A stretch of DNA of 64,000 nucleotides, taken from the NCBI RefSeq assembly GCF_014697625.1, contig NZ_JACJSG010000002.1, positions 62,001-126,000 of the forward strand. The letters run 5' to 3'. The notes under the pieces were generated by a model, which was not told the origin of the DNA, searched no databases, and saw only the letters and a program-made list of their open reading frames with translations. Every line of letters begins with the position of its first letter. Position 1 is the first letter of the stretch. Source of the stretch: Anabaena azotica FACHB-119 (GTDB lineage: Bacteria; Cyanobacteriota; Cyanobacteriia; Cyanobacteriales; Nostocaceae). This document shows positions 26,084 to 37,198 of this stretch, piece after piece. Both the position numbers and the translations under genes were made by a program.

Positions 26084-26737
26084 TTGACTACCCAATTGGA
26101 AACCAAATCACAAACATACGGTTTATCCCTGCATACTACTACCCCTGAATTGGGTTTATCAATAAGTAATTTTGCTGGCGAAACTCGCTCTCAAGTGTGG
26201 AATTTAGGGCGTGACTTATCTTCTTACATACATCAATATTTACTTGAGTTTATCGCCCCGCAAACTTGGGCAGATTTGGCTTTTATTGCAGTCGCCAAAG
26301 GGCCTGGGGGTTATACGGGAACTCGCATTGGTGTTGTCATTGCCAGGACTTTAGGACAACAATTAAATATTCCTGTATTTGGGATTTCTACTTTGGCAGC
26401 CGTTGCTTGGCAGGAAATATGTAAAAATCAACATAAGAAAGCGATCGCAGTGGAAATGCCAGCACAAAGAGGGCAGATATTTGCCGCTATTTATCAGCGT
26501 TCTCCTGATGGTACTGAATTAATACCTATTTTAGTTGATACAGTATTTACACCAGAAGCATGGCAAGAAACTTTAGCTAACTGGCAAGATGAGTACGAGT
26601 TAGTAGAAGCTAAATCCAGTTTAGCAGCAACGGTGACAAGTATTTTGCAACTTGCCTATTTAGAATGGCAACAAGGAAAGCGCCCTAATTGGTCTGAAGC
26701 TTTACCTTATTATGGGCAGCATCCGGTAGATATTTAA
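26084..26737 (+). CDS. tsaB: tRNA threonylcarbamoyladenosine biosynthesis protein TsaB
   Basis: 217 residues. VAKGPGGYTGTRIGVVIARTLGQQL is the signature of TsaB, the partner that forms the t6A37-synthesising complex with TsaD and TsaE. GLSLHTTTPELGLSIS corresponds to the ASKHA-fold phosphate-1 region, slightly altered from the usual AIDTST. The frame opens with a TTG at 26084 and no in-frame ATG is available before the conserved region, so the start is TTG or uncertain by a few codons. The gene is alone, divergent from the kinase operon. Confidence 0.9.
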   Translation: MTTQLETKSQTYGLSLHTTTPELGLSISNFAGETRSQVWNLGRDLSSYIHQYLLEFIAPQTWADLAFIAVAKGPGGYTGTRIGVVIARTLGQQLNIPVFGISTLAAVAWQEICKNQHKKAIAVEMPAQRGQIFAAIYQRSPDGTELIPILVDTVFTPEAWQETLANWQDEYELVEAKSSLAATVTSILQLAYLEWQQGKRPNWSEALPYYGQHPVDI

Positions 26738-26830
26738 CAGTGAACAGTGAACCGTAAGTAGGGACGGGTTGATTGAGAAATTCATGGGGAAAACAGATAT
26801 GTCCGCTAAACCCGCCCCGACTTAAATTCA

Positions 26831-26900
26831 TGGGGAAACACAACACCAATTGGTGGAAGGCCTATTTTGGCGCTTCTTTATCCCCAACCATACGCCTCTT
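26831..26900 (+). repeat. Repeat F copy 1
   Basis: Contains ACACCAATTGGTGGAAGGC and ATACGCCTC. It matches 46049-46119 in inverted orientation. Both copies adjoin TGATAACTG-type heptamer repeats. Confidence 0.8.
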
Positions 26901-26972
26901 CACTGATAACTGGTAACTGATAACTGATTTAATTCAAAATGTGATTAATGGTGAAATTGCTGTGAGAAAATC

Positions 26973-27674
26973 ATGAAACTTACTGATGCGCCTATTACTC
27001 TCGTATCAACCCTTCCACCTTTGGAAAACGGCGATAAACTCACAAGACCTGAATTTGAGCGTCGTTACGATGCTATGCCGCAGGTGAAAAAAGCAGAACT
27101 AATTGAGAAAATTGTTTATATGGCATCTCCGTTACGATTTAGAAGTCATGGAAAACCTCATGCTTACGTCATGACTTGGTTAGGTGTATATGAGTCTGCT
27201 ACACCAGGGGTTGAGTTGGGTGATAACCCAACTGTACGCCTAGATGCAGATAATGAACCTCAACCAGATGCGTTATTGAGGATTTTTGAAGGGGGACAGT
27301 CAACTGTCAGCGATGATGACTATATTGAAGGTGCGCCTGAGTTAATTGTGGAAGTTGCGGCGAGTAGTGTATCAATTGATTTGCATGAGAAGTTGAAAGT
27401 TTACCGTCGCAATCAAGTACAAGAATATTTAGTATGGCGAGTTTATGACGGTGAATTTGACTGGTTCAAGTTAAGCGAAGGGGAGTATGTGCAGCTTGAA
27501 CCTAATGCTGATGGCTTGTTTTGTTCTCAGGTATTTCCCGGTTTATGGTTAGATAAATCGGCTTTAATAGAAGGGAATTTAGCTAAGGTTTTAGAGGTTT
27601 TACAACAGGGTTTAGCTAGTGCCGAACATCAGAGTTTTGTAGAAAGGTTGTCTGCTTCAGCAAGCGATATATAG
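26973..27674 (+). CDS. Uma2 family (DUF820) endonuclease-like protein
   Basis: 233 residues. The segments KKAELIEKIVYMASP, NEPQPDALLRIF, APELIVEVAASS and VYRRNQVQEYLVWRVYD match the Uma2/DUF820 family, a PD-(D/E)xK nuclease fold that is strongly expanded in cyanobacteria; the catalytic D (QPDALL) and ExA-type residues (IVEVAASS) are in place. Its biological role is not established. ATG at 26973 has GAGAAAA upstream. No partner gene adjoins it; elements lie on both sides. Confidence 0.88.
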   Translation: MKLTDAPITLVSTLPPLENGDKLTRPEFERRYDAMPQVKKAELIEKIVYMASPLRFRSHGKPHAYVMTWLGVYESATPGVELGDNPTVRLDADNEPQPDALLRIFEGGQSTVSDDDYIEGAPELIVEVAASSVSIDLHEKLKVYRRNQVQEYLVWRVYDGEFDWFKLSEGEYVQLEPNADGLFCSQVFPGLWLDKSALIEGNLAKVLEVLQQGLASAEHQSFVERLSASASDI

Positions 27675-27734
27675 GCACAAATCACTCAAAAGTAACTGAG
27701 CGATCGCTATTACTCCACATCATTTTATATTAAA

Positions 27735-27796
27735 CAGGACTTACGCAACTGGCACTTGGGGTAGGGTGCGTCAGATGTGGAAAATCCTTGAATGTA
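27735..27796 (+). mobile_element. Family A element copy 8 (left half only)
   Basis: CAGGACTTACGCAACTGGC and the first inner arm are present; the copy ends abruptly after CCTTGAATGTA. The right half is absent. Confidence 0.85.
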
Positions 27797-28342
27797 TAGT
27801 AAGACTAAATGTAATACCTAAAAACCTATTAAAATTTACTGGAAATTGATATTCCTTGATAAAAGGATATATCTTATTTGTCATAAATCTTGTTACTGGT
27901 GTCTCTGTTGTCTATTGTTTATGGTTATCAGTTAATTTCATGAATTGAGGATTTTTATAAATAGCAAGATGTTCAGCCTTTAGAAGCGATTAAAATATAC
28001 TAACCCTTAACAGTCTATTTACCGAAATTGTCATAAATATATAGAAAATTTCAACTCAAACTCTCTAATTTGGGTAGAATATCAATTTCTTCCGTATACT
28101 CAAATCTTGCACCTTCTCAATAACTACTTGGTGGGCATTGCCCACCCTACGATATAATCAGCTTTTCAGTCTGTTTTTTTGTCAATAAGAAGCTGGTGCA
28201 AGATATAAGTATACATACCTTCTTTAAAGAAAGAGTAGAGAAAATTTCCGTGTAATTCACCCTGATGTTCCGAGTTTTTTCGGATATCATGCACTAGCAT
28301 CATCTGTGCGATCGCGCAAAAGCTCTCTTAACTCTTTCTTTT
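27797..28342. other. Gene-free spacer with family C copy 2
   Basis: AT-rich. It contains the 101-bp element at 28104-28204 and, after it, the presumed promoter region of the DUF3131 pseudogene. Nothing else was recognised. Confidence 0.5.
28104..28204 (-). mobile_element. 101-bp MITE-like element, family C copy 2
   Basis: Ends ATCTTGCACC and GGTGCAAGAT are perfect 10-bp inverted repeats. It has the same length and sequence plan as the copy inside the toxin gene at 2100-2200. Confidence 0.85.
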
Positions 28343-29131
28343 ATGCTATTCAAGCACCATCAACAAAAGTTGCTGAGATGGATTGCATTGTTCCTTATGG
28401 GAAAATTTCTGCAATTATTGTTTTACATCCCCACACCAGTTTTATCCCAATCTAGTAGTTGTAGTAATATTACTGCTCCGCTTACGTCTGAAGAACAAAC
28501 TTACGTGCGTGCGGCTTGGCAGTATTTTGTGAAAAATTATCAGCCAGCAACAGGATTTACCAATGCGACTGGGGGTTATCCTTCGGGTAAGCTTTGGGAT
28601 ATGGGTAATTACTTGATGGCGTTAAATGCGGCGCGATGGTTGAATCTGACTGACCAAGCAGACTTTGATGCTCTTCTCAATAAGTTTTTGACGACTTTAG
28701 CTAACTTGAAACTATTTGAGGATGCCTTACCAAATAAAGTTTATAACGCAGTGACCGCACAGATGGTTGATTATGATAACAATCCCACTGAGAAAGGGAT
28801 TGGTTGGTCTGCTTTAGTAGGACTTACGCATAAAAACGAAAAATCAAGGGTTTGGGCAAGGGTGTAGGGGTATAGCGCAAAGTCTGAGCGGTTCGCGTAG
28901 CGTCTCGTAGAGAGGCTTCCTCCGATCAGAACTTTGTAAGAGAGGGGTATAGGGGTGTAAATCTTTAAAACCCTTACACCCTTACACCCTTACCCCCTGT
29001 CTCAACAGATAACCTTGGTGCGTAAGTCCTGTTTAGATATCGGTCGGATACTAGCGGCGTTTGATGTGATTCGCACTTGTCACCCGCAATATAATGATTG
29101 GCTTAAGGGCATTGTAATTTTTAATTTTTAA
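28343..29131 (+). pseudogene. DUF3131 gene interrupted by a family B element
   Basis: An N-terminal signal-like hydrophobic segment (FLQLLFYIPTPVLSQ) is followed by a DUF3131 domain: YVRAAWQYFVKNYQPATGF, LWDMGNYLMALNAAR, LPNKVYNAVTA, GIGWSAL. At 28818 a 214-bp element interrupts the codon after GWSAL and brings an in-frame stop at 28865. Beyond the element the protein resumes in the same frame, DIGRILAAFDVIRTCHPQYN and DWLKGIV, then runs into an AATTTTTAATTTTTAATG repeat and stops at 29131. The rest of the gene is missing, so it was damaged at least twice. DUF3131 proteins are envelope-associated, glucoamylase-like proteins of unclear role. Confidence 0.9.
28818..29031 (+). mobile_element. 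214-bp MITE-like element, family B copy 1
   Basis: Ends TAGGACTTACGCA and TGCGTAAGTCCTG, the same termini as family A. Perfect 5-bp target duplication TTTAG (28813-28817 and 29032-29036). The interior contains GGGGTATAG and CCCTTACACCC stretches and is unrelated to family A. It interrupts the DUF3131 gene. Confidence 0.95.
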
Positions 29132-29160
29132 TGTTTAATTTTTAATTGGAGCGAAGCGAC

Positions 29161-32100
29161 TTGACTGCACCATTACCTAATAACGAAGCACAGAGACTTG
29201 AAGCACTTTTAGAATACAAAATACTTGATACTCCATCTGAAGCTGGATTTGATGACCTCACAAGTTTAGCATCGCATATTTGTGGGACACCTATTGCGTT
29301 AGTCACTTTGGTTGATCGCCATCGTCAATGGTTTAAATCAAAAATTGGGGTAGATGCAATAGAAACACCAAGAGATATAGCATTTTGCGCTCATGCTATT
29401 CTCCAATCTGATATTTTTATCATACCCGATGCTACAGCCGATGAAAGATTTGCAACCAATCCATTTGTTACCTCTGAGCCTAATATTCGTTTTTACGCGG
29501 GTGTACCTTTAACTAATTCTGAGGGCTATGCTTTGGGAACACTTTGCGTAGTTGACTACGTACCCAGAAAACTAACTCCTGAACAGGTTGAAGCTTTACA
29601 AATTTTAGGTCGTCAAGTTCTTAAACTAATGGAACTACGGCGCAACTTGGCAAATTTAGTATTAGTAAGTAATCGGCGCAAGCAAGTAGAAAAGATGCGT
29701 AAGCATTTTTTTCAAAAAGTGGCTGGTGGCTTTGGATTAGCATCACTAATTTTAATATTGATTGGCTTAGTTTCCTACCGCAGCACAACAATTTTAATTA
29801 ATAGCAGTAATCAAGTTACAAAAACTCAAGAGACAATCAATACTTTAGAAGCCTTACTGTCCCAAATAAAAGATGCTGAGACAGGACAACATGGTTACAT
29901 CTTGACTGGAAAAGAAAGATATCTTCAACCTTATCAAACAGCGCAGGCAAAGGTAGAAGAAAAAATTGAAAAGCTGAGAAATTTAACAGTTGATGAATCT
30001 CAACAAAAAAAGATTGATGTACTCAAACCTCTATTAATAGCTAAACTTGGTGAACTCAAGCGAACTATTGAGTTGCGTCAGCAGAAAGGATTTGATGCAG
30101 CATTGCAAATCGTCCTGACACATCAGGGCAAAGATTTGATGGATGATATCCGCCAGGTCATCTATGATATGGAACAAAAGGAAAAGGAAAGACTGCAACA
30201 GCAATCAGTAATTGTCCAAGCCAGTGCTAAAAATACAATTTGGCTAATAGCGATCGCTATCTGCTCAAGTGGCTTAATCTTAGCTGTCATTTATCATTTA
30301 ATTTATCGTGAATTGACTCAGCGAAGAACTGTAGAAGATACGCTTCAAGAAGAACGTAATTTCATTTCCGCCGTGCTAGATACAGTCAGCGCTTTAGTTG
30401 TAGTCATTAACCCACAAGGAGAAATTGTTCGCTTCAATCAAGCTTGTGAGCAAATCACTGGTTATTTTTTCGATGAGGTGAGGGGCAGATATTTTTGGAA
30501 TTTATTTTTACTTCCTGAAGAAGTAGAGCCAGTTAAAGCAAGTTTTGAACAGTTAAGAGCAGGTAAAACTACTCCCATCTCGCACAACTATGAAAACTAT
30601 TGGCGAACTAAAGATGGTAGCCTACGATTAATTGCTTGGTCAAATACTATTCTTCAAGACCCCGAAGGCTCTGTGGAATATATTATTGCTACAGGTATAG
30701 ATATTACAGAGCGAAAACGTTCACAAAAGCATCTTACCGCACAATATGCTATTACTCGTGTCTTAGCAGAGTCTACTACCATCATTGAAGCTACACCCCA
30801 AATACTCCAAGCCATTTGTGAAAGTTTAGGATGGGATGTGAGTGAAATTTGGATGGTAAATCAGCAAGCAAATATACTCAGTTTGTTTGATTTGTGGCAT
30901 TGTACATCGTTGGAGATAGACGAGTTTAAAAAACTGAGTCAGGAAATAAAATTTGCGCCTGGAGTTGGGCTACCTGGTCATATTTGGGCTAGTGGTGAAC
31001 CTGTTTGGCTAGTTGATGTCGTGAGCGATCGCCAATTTTTACGCAACCAGTTTGCTCAAAAAGTAGGACTGCATAGCGCTTTTGGTTTTCCCATTCGCAG
31101 TGAAAACAAAATTCTGGGAGTGATTACTTGTTTTAGCCGTCAGATTCAGCATTATGACCAAGATTTAGCCAAAATCATGGACTCGATTGGCGAACAAGTA
31201 GGGCAGTTTATTCAGCGCAAACAAGCAACAGAGGAATTGCAACGCCAAAACTTGCGATCGCAATTATTTACAGAAATCACCCTCAAGATTCGCCAGTCTT
31301 TGCAAATTGAAGAAATTTTGCAAGTTACTGTCAAAGAGGTGCAAAAAATTCTCCAAACTGACCGAGTGTTAATTTATCAGCTCTCACCAGATGATTCTGG
31401 AAGCATTTTGATAGAAGCAGTAGTTGCAGGTTTGCCAGAAATTAAAGCACAAAATATTGCTGATCCTTACTTGCAAGCCGAATATCAACAACAATACTGC
31501 TTACAACAGTATCGACAAAAACAAATTAGTGCGATCGCTCAATTAGATTTACTCGGTATTCAACAAAGTCATCTAGAATTATTGCAAAAACTAGGGGTTA
31601 AAGCCAATCTAGTCATACCTATTCTTGTCAAAGAAGAACTTCGTGGTTTATTGATTGTTCATCAGTGTATCTCTTTGCGCCAATGGTCAAGTTTTGAAAC
31701 TCATCTTTTACGGCAAATAGCTGACCAAGTAGGCATTGCCATAGCCCAAGCTCAACTACTAAAAGTAGAAACTCAACAACGACAAGAATTAGAAGCGGCT
31801 CGTCGTCAGGCAGAGTTAGCATCTCAAGCTAAAAGTGCTTTTTTGGCTAATATGAGTCATGAAATCCGTACTCCTATGAATGCTGTATTGGGGATGACTG
31901 GTTTGATGTTGGAAACTCCTCTTAACCCAGAACAGCAAGATTTTATGGAGACAATTCGGATTAGTGGCGATGCTCTTTTAAGCTTGATTAACGAGATTTT
32001 GGATCTATCCAAACTTGAAGCTGGAGAAATGACCCTAGAAACCCTTAATTTTGATTTATCTACTTGTATAGAAGAGGTATTAGATTTATTAGCTCCTCAA

Positions 32101-33813
32101 GCTCATAAAAAAGGATTAGAAATTGCCGCCTTGATTTATCGTCATGTGCCAACTTACTTACAAGGAGATGCTAATCGTCTAAAACAAATTCTCATGAATT
32201 TGATTAGTAATGCTATCAAGTTCACCAGTATTGGTGAAGTGATAATAAGAGCAGAATTGCGGTGGGAAACTACCACTACAGCCAATATTCGCTTTACTAT
32301 CACAGATACTGGACTGGGCATTAGTCCTGAAGATCAACACAAATTGTTTACCCCATTCACACAAGTGGATGCTTCTACTACTCGCAAGTATGGCGGTACT
32401 GGTTTGGGGTTGGCTATATGCAAGCAACTTGTCACCTTGATGGCAGGAGAAATTGGGGTGGAAAGTCAGTTAGGCAAGGGGACTAAATTTTGGTTTGAGA
32501 TTCCTTTTGCCAAGCAACAAGAGCCTATGCCTAAAATTAATGAGGACGGAATACTCAGTGGTTGCTGTTTGTTAGTTGTTGATGACAATGCCACTAATTG
32601 CAAAATTATTTACCATCAAGCTACTCGTTGGGGAATCCAAGTTGATCAAGCAGATAGTGCTGATGCTGCCCTGAAAGCTATGCACACAGCCTATCAGCAA
32701 AATAAGCCTTATGATGTTGTTTTGATTGATATGCAGATGCCCCAAACAGATGGCTTAGAATTAGGAGAAAAAATTAAATCTAATGTAACTATTGCCGAAA
32801 CGCCTTTAGTTATACTTACTTCTTCTAATCAGAGAAATGAAGTGCATCAAGCACTAGAGATAGGATTTGCTGCTTACCTAATCAAACCCATTAAGGCATC
32901 ACGGTTGTTTGATACTATCATGAATATTTTAACAATTAGAAATGAACTAAAACAAGAAAAATTTAGATTTATGAATCAGAATTTAAAAGCAGGTAAAGAA
33001 TATGAAAACTCTACTAACGACTCTAATAAAATCAGAATCTTACTAGCTGAGGATAATATAGTAAATCAGAAAGTAGCTTTGAAGCAACTTCAAAATCTTG
33101 GCTATCATGCCGATGTAGCCGCTAATGGTCAGGAAGTTTTACAACTATTAGAAATAATTCCTTACGATTTAATTTTGATGGATTGTCAAATGCCAGTCCT
33201 CGACGGATGGAAAACTACACAAGAAATTTGTCTTCGACAAGAGAGTTCCTTCGCTAACCATCGTCGTCCTATAATCATTGCGATGACTGCTAATGCTATG
33301 AAAGAAGACAAACAAATGTGCCTAGATGTAGGAATGAATGACTATTTAAGTAAGCCTCTCATTAAAGAAAATCTGGCAACAACATTAGATAAGTGGAGTA
33401 AATTTATCTTATCAGGAAGAGAAAATATTCCATTAGGAAACACAGGTGATATACCAGAAATAATTGATATGTATAATCTACCAATTGATTGGCATCAATT
33501 GCATCAAATTTCCGATAATGATGCTGAGTTTGAAATGCAATTGTTAGGATTGTTTGTGGAAGATGTGGAACCCCGTCTAGAATTTATTGCAGTCGCGATA
33601 TCTGCTCATGATTTTCAACTACTAACTCAACAATCTCATCATATTAAAGGAGCTAGTGCTAATATTGGAGCCACAACTATATATTTAGCAGCCGACAAAC
33701 TAGAAAAATTAGCTTACAACCAAGAACATACAGGTACTACTGAATTATTTACAGAAATAAAAACATTGTTTTACCCTATTAAAAGCTTTGTAATAGCAAA
33801 TCAAAATAGGTAA
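29161..33813 (+). CDS. Hybrid sensor histidine kinase (GAF-CHASE3-PAS-GAF-GAF-HK-REC-REC-HPt)
   Basis: About 1550 residues. The TTG at 29161 has GGAG nine bases upstream and is preferred over the TTG at 29146; no ATG is available. Order: GAF (10-160), membrane segment (about 185-205), CHASE3 sensor domain, second membrane segment (about 358-382), PAS (395-515), two GAF domains (530-690 and 700-880), HisKA ([10 protein letters not shown], His about 899), HATPase, two receivers (Asp about 1191, VVLIDMQMP; and about 1340, LILMDCQMP), and HPt ([11 protein letters not shown], about 1493). A complete phosphorelay is therefore in one chain. The ribosome site is part of a GGAGCGAAGCGAC repeat. Confidence 0.92.
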   Translation: MTAPLPNNEAQRLEALLEYKILDTPSEAGFDDLTSLASHICGTPIALVTLVDRHRQWFKSKIGVDAIETPRDIAFCAHAILQSDIFIIPDATADERFATNPFVTSEPNIRFYAGVPLTNSEGYALGTLCVVDYVPRKLTPEQVEALQILGRQVLKLMELRRNLANLVLVSNRRKQVEKMRKHFFQKVAGGFGLASLILILIGLVSYRSTTILINSSNQVTKTQETINTLEALLSQIKDAETGQHGYILTGKERYLQPYQTAQAKVEEKIEKLRNLTVDESQQKKIDVLKPLLIAKLGELKRTIELRQQKGFDAALQIVLTHQGKDLMDDIRQVIYDMEQKEKERLQQQSVIVQASAKNTIWLIAIAICSSGLILAVIYHLIYRELTQRRTVEDTLQEERNFISAVLDTVSALVVVINPQGEIVRFNQACEQITGYFFDEVRGRYFWNLFLLPEEVEPVKASFEQLRAGKTTPISHNYENYWRTKDGSLRLIAWSNTILQDPEGSVEYIIATGIDITERKRSQKHLTAQYAITRVLAESTTIIEATPQILQAICESLGWDVSEIWMVNQQANILSLFDLWHCTSLEIDEFKKLSQEIKFAPGVGLPGHIWASGEPVWLVDVVSDRQFLRNQFAQKVGLHSAFGFPIRSENKILGVITCFSRQIQHYDQDLAKIMDSIGEQVGQFIQRKQATEELQRQNLRSQLFTEITLKIRQSLQIEEILQVTVKEVQKILQTDRVLIYQLSPDDSGSILIEAVVAGLPEIKAQNIADPYLQAEYQQQYCLQQYRQKQISAIAQLDLLGIQQSHLELLQKLGVKANLVIPILVKEELRGLLIVHQCISLRQWSSFETHLLRQIADQVGIAIAQAQLLKVETQQRQELEAARRQAELASQAKSAFLANMSHEIRTPMNAVLGMTGLMLETPLNPEQQDFMETIRISGDALLSLINEILDLSKLEAGEMTLETLNFDLSTCIEEVLDLLAPQAHKKGLEIAALIYRHVPTYLQGDANRLKQILMNLISNAIKFTSIGEVIIRAELRWETTTTANIRFTITDTGLGISPEDQHKLFTPFTQVDASTTRKYGGTGLGLAICKQLVTLMAGEIGVESQLGKGTKFWFEIPFAKQQEPMPKINEDGILSGCCLLVVDDNATNCKIIYHQATRWGIQVDQADSADAALKAMHTAYQQNKPYDVVLIDMQMPQTDGLELGEKIKSNVTIAETPLVILTSSNQRNEVHQALEIGFAAYLIKPIKASRLFDTIMNILTIRNELKQEKFRFMNQNLKAGKEYENSTNDSNKIRILLAEDNIVNQKVALKQLQNLGYHADVAANGQEVLQLLEIIPYDLILMDCQMPVLDGWKTTQEICLRQESSFANHRRPIIIAMTANAMKEDKQMCLDVGMNDYLSKPLIKENLATTLDKWSKFILSGRENIPLGNTGDIPEIIDMYNLPIDWHQLHQISDNDAEFEMQLLGLFVEDVEPRLEFIAVAISAHDFQLLTQQSHHIKGASANIGATTIYLAADKLEKLAYNQEHTGTTELFTEIKTLFYPIKSFVIANQNR

Positions 33814-33991
33814 GTATCTTAAGTAGCTGGTATGCCAAAATATAGTAAAAAAGGTAAATAAAAATTAGGGAATGTATCCAATAATCAGCGCGGAAGTAAC
33901 AGCAATAATTAGAAGTCAAACGCCGATACACACAGATAATTCATCGGCGTTTATCGGCGTTTATCGGCGGTTATTATTACTAATTCATAAC

Positions 33992-35275
33992 TTACACCGT
34001 CAAACTAGCTAAAGCTTTTTCCAAAGCTTGCAAAGCAGTGTTTACTTCCGCCTCTGTCACAATTAACGGCGGTACAAAGCGAATGACCTTTGGCCCGGCG
34101 GGAACTAGCAATAAGCCTTCATTGATGGCTGCTTTGACTACATCAGCAGCAGTTAGCTGGATGTCTGCTTGTAATTCCAAACCGTTAATTAAACCCCAAC
34201 CGCGCACTTCGGTAAAATGATGAGGATATTTAGCAGCGATCGCACTTAATCCATTCCGCAACTGTTCCCCTCTATCTTGCACATTCTGCAAAATATTCTC
34301 TCTTTCCAAGGTTTGACACACAGCCAACGCCACCCCACAAGCAAAGGGATTCCCGCCAAAGGTGCTGGCGTGTTCTCCAGGTTGGAACACATCACAAAAT
34401 TTCTTACTCATCATCGCCCCGATGGGGATACCACCACCCAAACCCTTAGCACTGGTGAAAATATCTGGTTCTACACCCAGATGTTCATAACCCCATAACT
34501 TACCACTGCGTCCCATCCCCACTTGCACTTCATCGAAAATCAACAAAATGCCAGTTTCATTGCAAATTTGCCGCAGCTTTTGGAAATATTCCACATCACC
34601 TGGACGAACGCCGCCTTCCCCTTGTAGTGGTTCGATCAGAATTGCGGCGACGCGATAATCCCCCTCATCTAACTCGCTAATGGCTGTTTCTATTGCGCCA
34701 ATATCGTTGTAAGGTACATAATGGAATCCGGGTACTAGGGGGTCAAAATATTTCTGGTATTTTGCTTGCCCAGTAGCCGTGATAGTTGCCAAAGTCCGAC
34801 CGTGAAAGCTGGCATGAGCTGTTAAGATAATAGGCTTGTCAATCTCTAGAACTGTATGAGCATATTTACGCGCTAGTTTGATCGCTGCTTCGTTGGCTTC
34901 CGCGCCAGAGTTACAGAAAAATACGCGATCGGCACAAGAGTGTTCAATAATCCATTGGGCTAATTCACCTTGTTCGGGAATGTAATACAAATTAGAAACA
35001 TGGTGCAGTTTCTGAATTTGGCGGTTCACCGCTTCCACCATAGCTGGATGGGCGTGTCCTAACGTACAAGTGGCAATCCCCGCTACAAAGTCTAGGTATT
35101 CTCTGCCTTGAGTATCCCAGACTCGGCAACCTGCACCCCGTTCTAGGGCGAGGGGAAACCGGGCATAGGTAGACATTACAGATGCGTCAAAGCTATCTGT
35201 ACTAAAAGGGCTAGATGCAGCAGAACCTGACTCTGGGGAGTTCGTGGCTTGCTCAAGTAGAGTTTGTAGGCTCAC
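33992..35275 (-). CDS. argD: Acetylornithine aminotransferase
   Basis: 427 residues. A class III PLP aminotransferase with FCNSGAEANEAAIKLARK, FDEVQVGMGRSGKLWG and the PLP lysine in TSAKGLGGGIPIGAM. It converts N-acetylglutamate semialdehyde to N-acetylornithine in arginine synthesis. The GTG at 35275 has GGAG six bases upstream, a good start; the first 25 residues are rich in Ser and are an extension. Related omega-aminotransferases (gabT, rocD) are possible, but length and motifs favour ArgD. Single gene. Confidence 0.92.
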   Translation of the reverse strand: MSLQTLLEQATNSPESGSAASSPFSTDSFDASVMSTYARFPLALERGAGCRVWDTQGREYLDFVAGIATCTLGHAHPAMVEAVNRQIQKLHHVSNLYYIPEQGELAQWIIEHSCADRVFFCNSGAEANEAAIKLARKYAHTVLEIDKPIILTAHASFHGRTLATITATGQAKYQKYFDPLVPGFHYVPYNDIGAIETAISELDEGDYRVAAILIEPLQGEGGVRPGDVEYFQKLRQICNETGILLIFDEVQVGMGRSGKLWGYEHLGVEPDIFTSAKGLGGGIPIGAMMSKKFCDVFQPGEHASTFGGNPFACGVALAVCQTLERENILQNVQDRGEQLRNGLSAIAAKYPHHFTEVRGWGLINGLELQADIQLTAADVVKAAINEGLLLVPAGPKVIRFVPPLIVTEAEVNTALQALEKALASLTV

Positions 35276-35515
35276 TAACGCTCCTTTTGCAAATTAATGA
35301 TTGTATACTTACTTAACTAGTTTCCTAGAGTTTCTTAAAGATAACTTTTTATTTATTTTGTTTTCTACTATCTCTTGAGCTTAACATTATTAGCACTATC
35401 TGGGGGTATAACGGTATGGGGCTTTGAAGTTCTTACACCCTTACACCCCCACACCCTGTCAAAACACAGACTCTTATTGCGTCAGTTGTAATTATATTAG
35501 TGATGGAAAATAACT

Positions 35516-36580
35516 TTGTATTCAACTCTTGAGCAAAAATACCAACGTATCCAAAAAGAGTTAATGGCCGGGGTGATCGCACTCGGTGGTGTTTTCCTCA
35601 TTGGCACTTTGTGGTACATATTCGTAGAGGGTTGGTCATGGGAAGATGCGGCTTATATGACCGTCATTACCTTAGCTACGGTAGGTTTTGGCGAGACACG
35701 CCCTCTTGGTAGTCGAGGACGTTTGTTTACTATTGCCCTAATTTTGTTAGGTCTAGTCAATATCAGTTACATTGTCAACAGGTTTACGGAAGCGGTTATT
35801 CAGGGTTACTTTCAACAAGGAATACGCTTAAGGCAACAGAGGCGGTTAATGGCATCCCTATCAGAACACTATATAATCTGCGGATTTAGTCGAACTGGTC
35901 GTCAAATTGCGAAGGAATTTCGGGCAGAAGGTGTACCATTTGTCGTCATTGATTCCGAAACAGACTCAGTAGAAAGGGCGCAAAATGAAGGCTACGTCGT
36001 CTATCAAGGTGACGCAACTCTTGATGATACCTTGCTTAAGGTGGGCATTGAGCGGGCAATTTGTCTAGTTGCTGCTTTGCCTTCAGATGCCGAGAATTTA
36101 TACACAGTTTTATCAGCGAAAACACTCAACCCAAAAATTAGAGCGATCGCCAGAGCCAGTACGGAAGAAGCCCTACAAAAATTACAACGCGGCGGTGCTG
36201 ATGCCGTGATTTCCCCCTATATCACTGGCGGTAAGCGCATGGCGGCTGCTGCTCTCAGACCACAGGTTTTAGACTTTGTAGATGGGATTCTCACAGGTGC
36301 AGACCGGCAACTGTACATGGAAGAATTTTTACTTGACCCGGCATTTTGTCCCTTTGTCGGTCAGAGCTTACAAAGAGCGAAATTGCGATCGCAAACTGGA
36401 GCCTTAGTTCTCGCCATTCGCCGCCTCGATGGTACTCTCATCGGCGGCCCCACCGGAGATACAATACTAATGCCTGGAGATACCCTCATTTGCATGGGAA
36501 CAGCCGAACAACTGCAAAACCTCAACCAACTCCTCGGCCCTATTGGTTCTCAGCAGTTGCGTAAACCGAAAAATATTTGA
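35516..36580 (+). CDS. Potassium channel protein with RCK/TrkA domains
   Basis: 354 residues. Two membrane helices flank a pore loop with filter TVGFGE (usual TVGYGE), then an NAD-binding TrkA-N domain (YIICGFSRTGRQIAKEF, FVVIDSE, GDATLDDTLLKVGIERA) and a TrkA-C domain. It forms a gated K+ channel in the cytoplasmic or thylakoid membrane. The frame begins with TTG 35516; an ATG at 35503 is out of frame, and the next in-frame ATG (residue 17) would cut into the first helix. It is divergent from argD. Confidence 0.92.
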   Translation: MYSTLEQKYQRIQKELMAGVIALGGVFLIGTLWYIFVEGWSWEDAAYMTVITLATVGFGETRPLGSRGRLFTIALILLGLVNISYIVNRFTEAVIQGYFQQGIRLRQQRRLMASLSEHYIICGFSRTGRQIAKEFRAEGVPFVVIDSETDSVERAQNEGYVVYQGDATLDDTLLKVGIERAICLVAALPSDAENLYTVLSAKTLNPKIRAIARASTEEALQKLQRGGADAVISPYITGGKRMAAAALRPQVLDFVDGILTGADRQLYMEEFLLDPAFCPFVGQSLQRAKLRSQTGALVLAIRRLDGTLIGGPTGDTILMPGDTLICMGTAEQLQNLNQLLGPIGSQQLRKPKNI

Positions 36581-36592
36581 GGAGACTAGGGA

Positions 36593-37198
36593 CTAGCTTT
36601 CTGATCTATTCACGAAATTGCGCCACATCCCAGTCATTGAATAAGAACTACTAATTTCAATTGGGCAATATTTCTGAAACCCATGTCGCTCGTAAAATGA
36701 AATATTGCGAGGATTGGAAGAAACAAGATAACAATCTACTTGATTTGTATCAGCGTAATCGATCACAGGTTTTATCAAACTCTTGCCTATTCCTTTACCT
36801 CGTGCAGATGGTTTCACCCCAATAAAAAATACCTCGCAATGCCTCTGCGTTGGTTCACTTTTACCGACTTTTTCAATTAAACTTTCAAAGCGTTTCCCTG
36901 ATTCTTTCCCAGCTAATTCTGAGAGGATATTAATAATTTTGCTGACTATCTCTTCAAATTGCTCATTAAAAATTTCGACTTCTGCCGGATACCAAATACA
37001 AGCACCTTGTTCATCTGGTGCTATGACGATTTTACCTCGCTGCATTGCATCAGCGACAAACATCTCAAAGAAAGCATTTAAAACACCGACTCTATGGTGA
37101 TTATCGCCGAAAACAAAAGAGAAACTAGGGTCATCAATAAAAGATTCCGCTAAAATATTGGCGACTTGCTGAATTTGTGTGGAAGAATTTGGCTGCAT
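36593..37198 (-). CDS. GNAT family N-acetyltransferase
   Basis: 201 residues. The acetyl-CoA-binding motif A reads FFIGVKPSARGKGIGKSLI, followed by CYLVSSNPRNISFYERHGF (motif B), typical of GNAT enzymes. The N-terminal half (ILAESFIDDPSFSFVFGD) resembles the group that includes puromycin-type acetyltransferases. The substrate is unknown. It converges with the K+ channel gene, only 12 bp apart, without an obvious terminator. Confidence 0.88.
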   Translation of the reverse strand: MQPNSSTQIQQVANILAESFIDDPSFSFVFGDNHHRVGVLNAFFEMFVADAMQRGKIVIAPDEQGACIWYPAEVEIFNEQFEEIVSKIINILSELAGKESGKRFESLIEKVGKSEPTQRHCEVFFIGVKPSARGKGIGKSLIKPVIDYADTNQVDCYLVSSNPRNISFYERHGFQKYCPIEISSSYSMTGMWRNFVNRSES

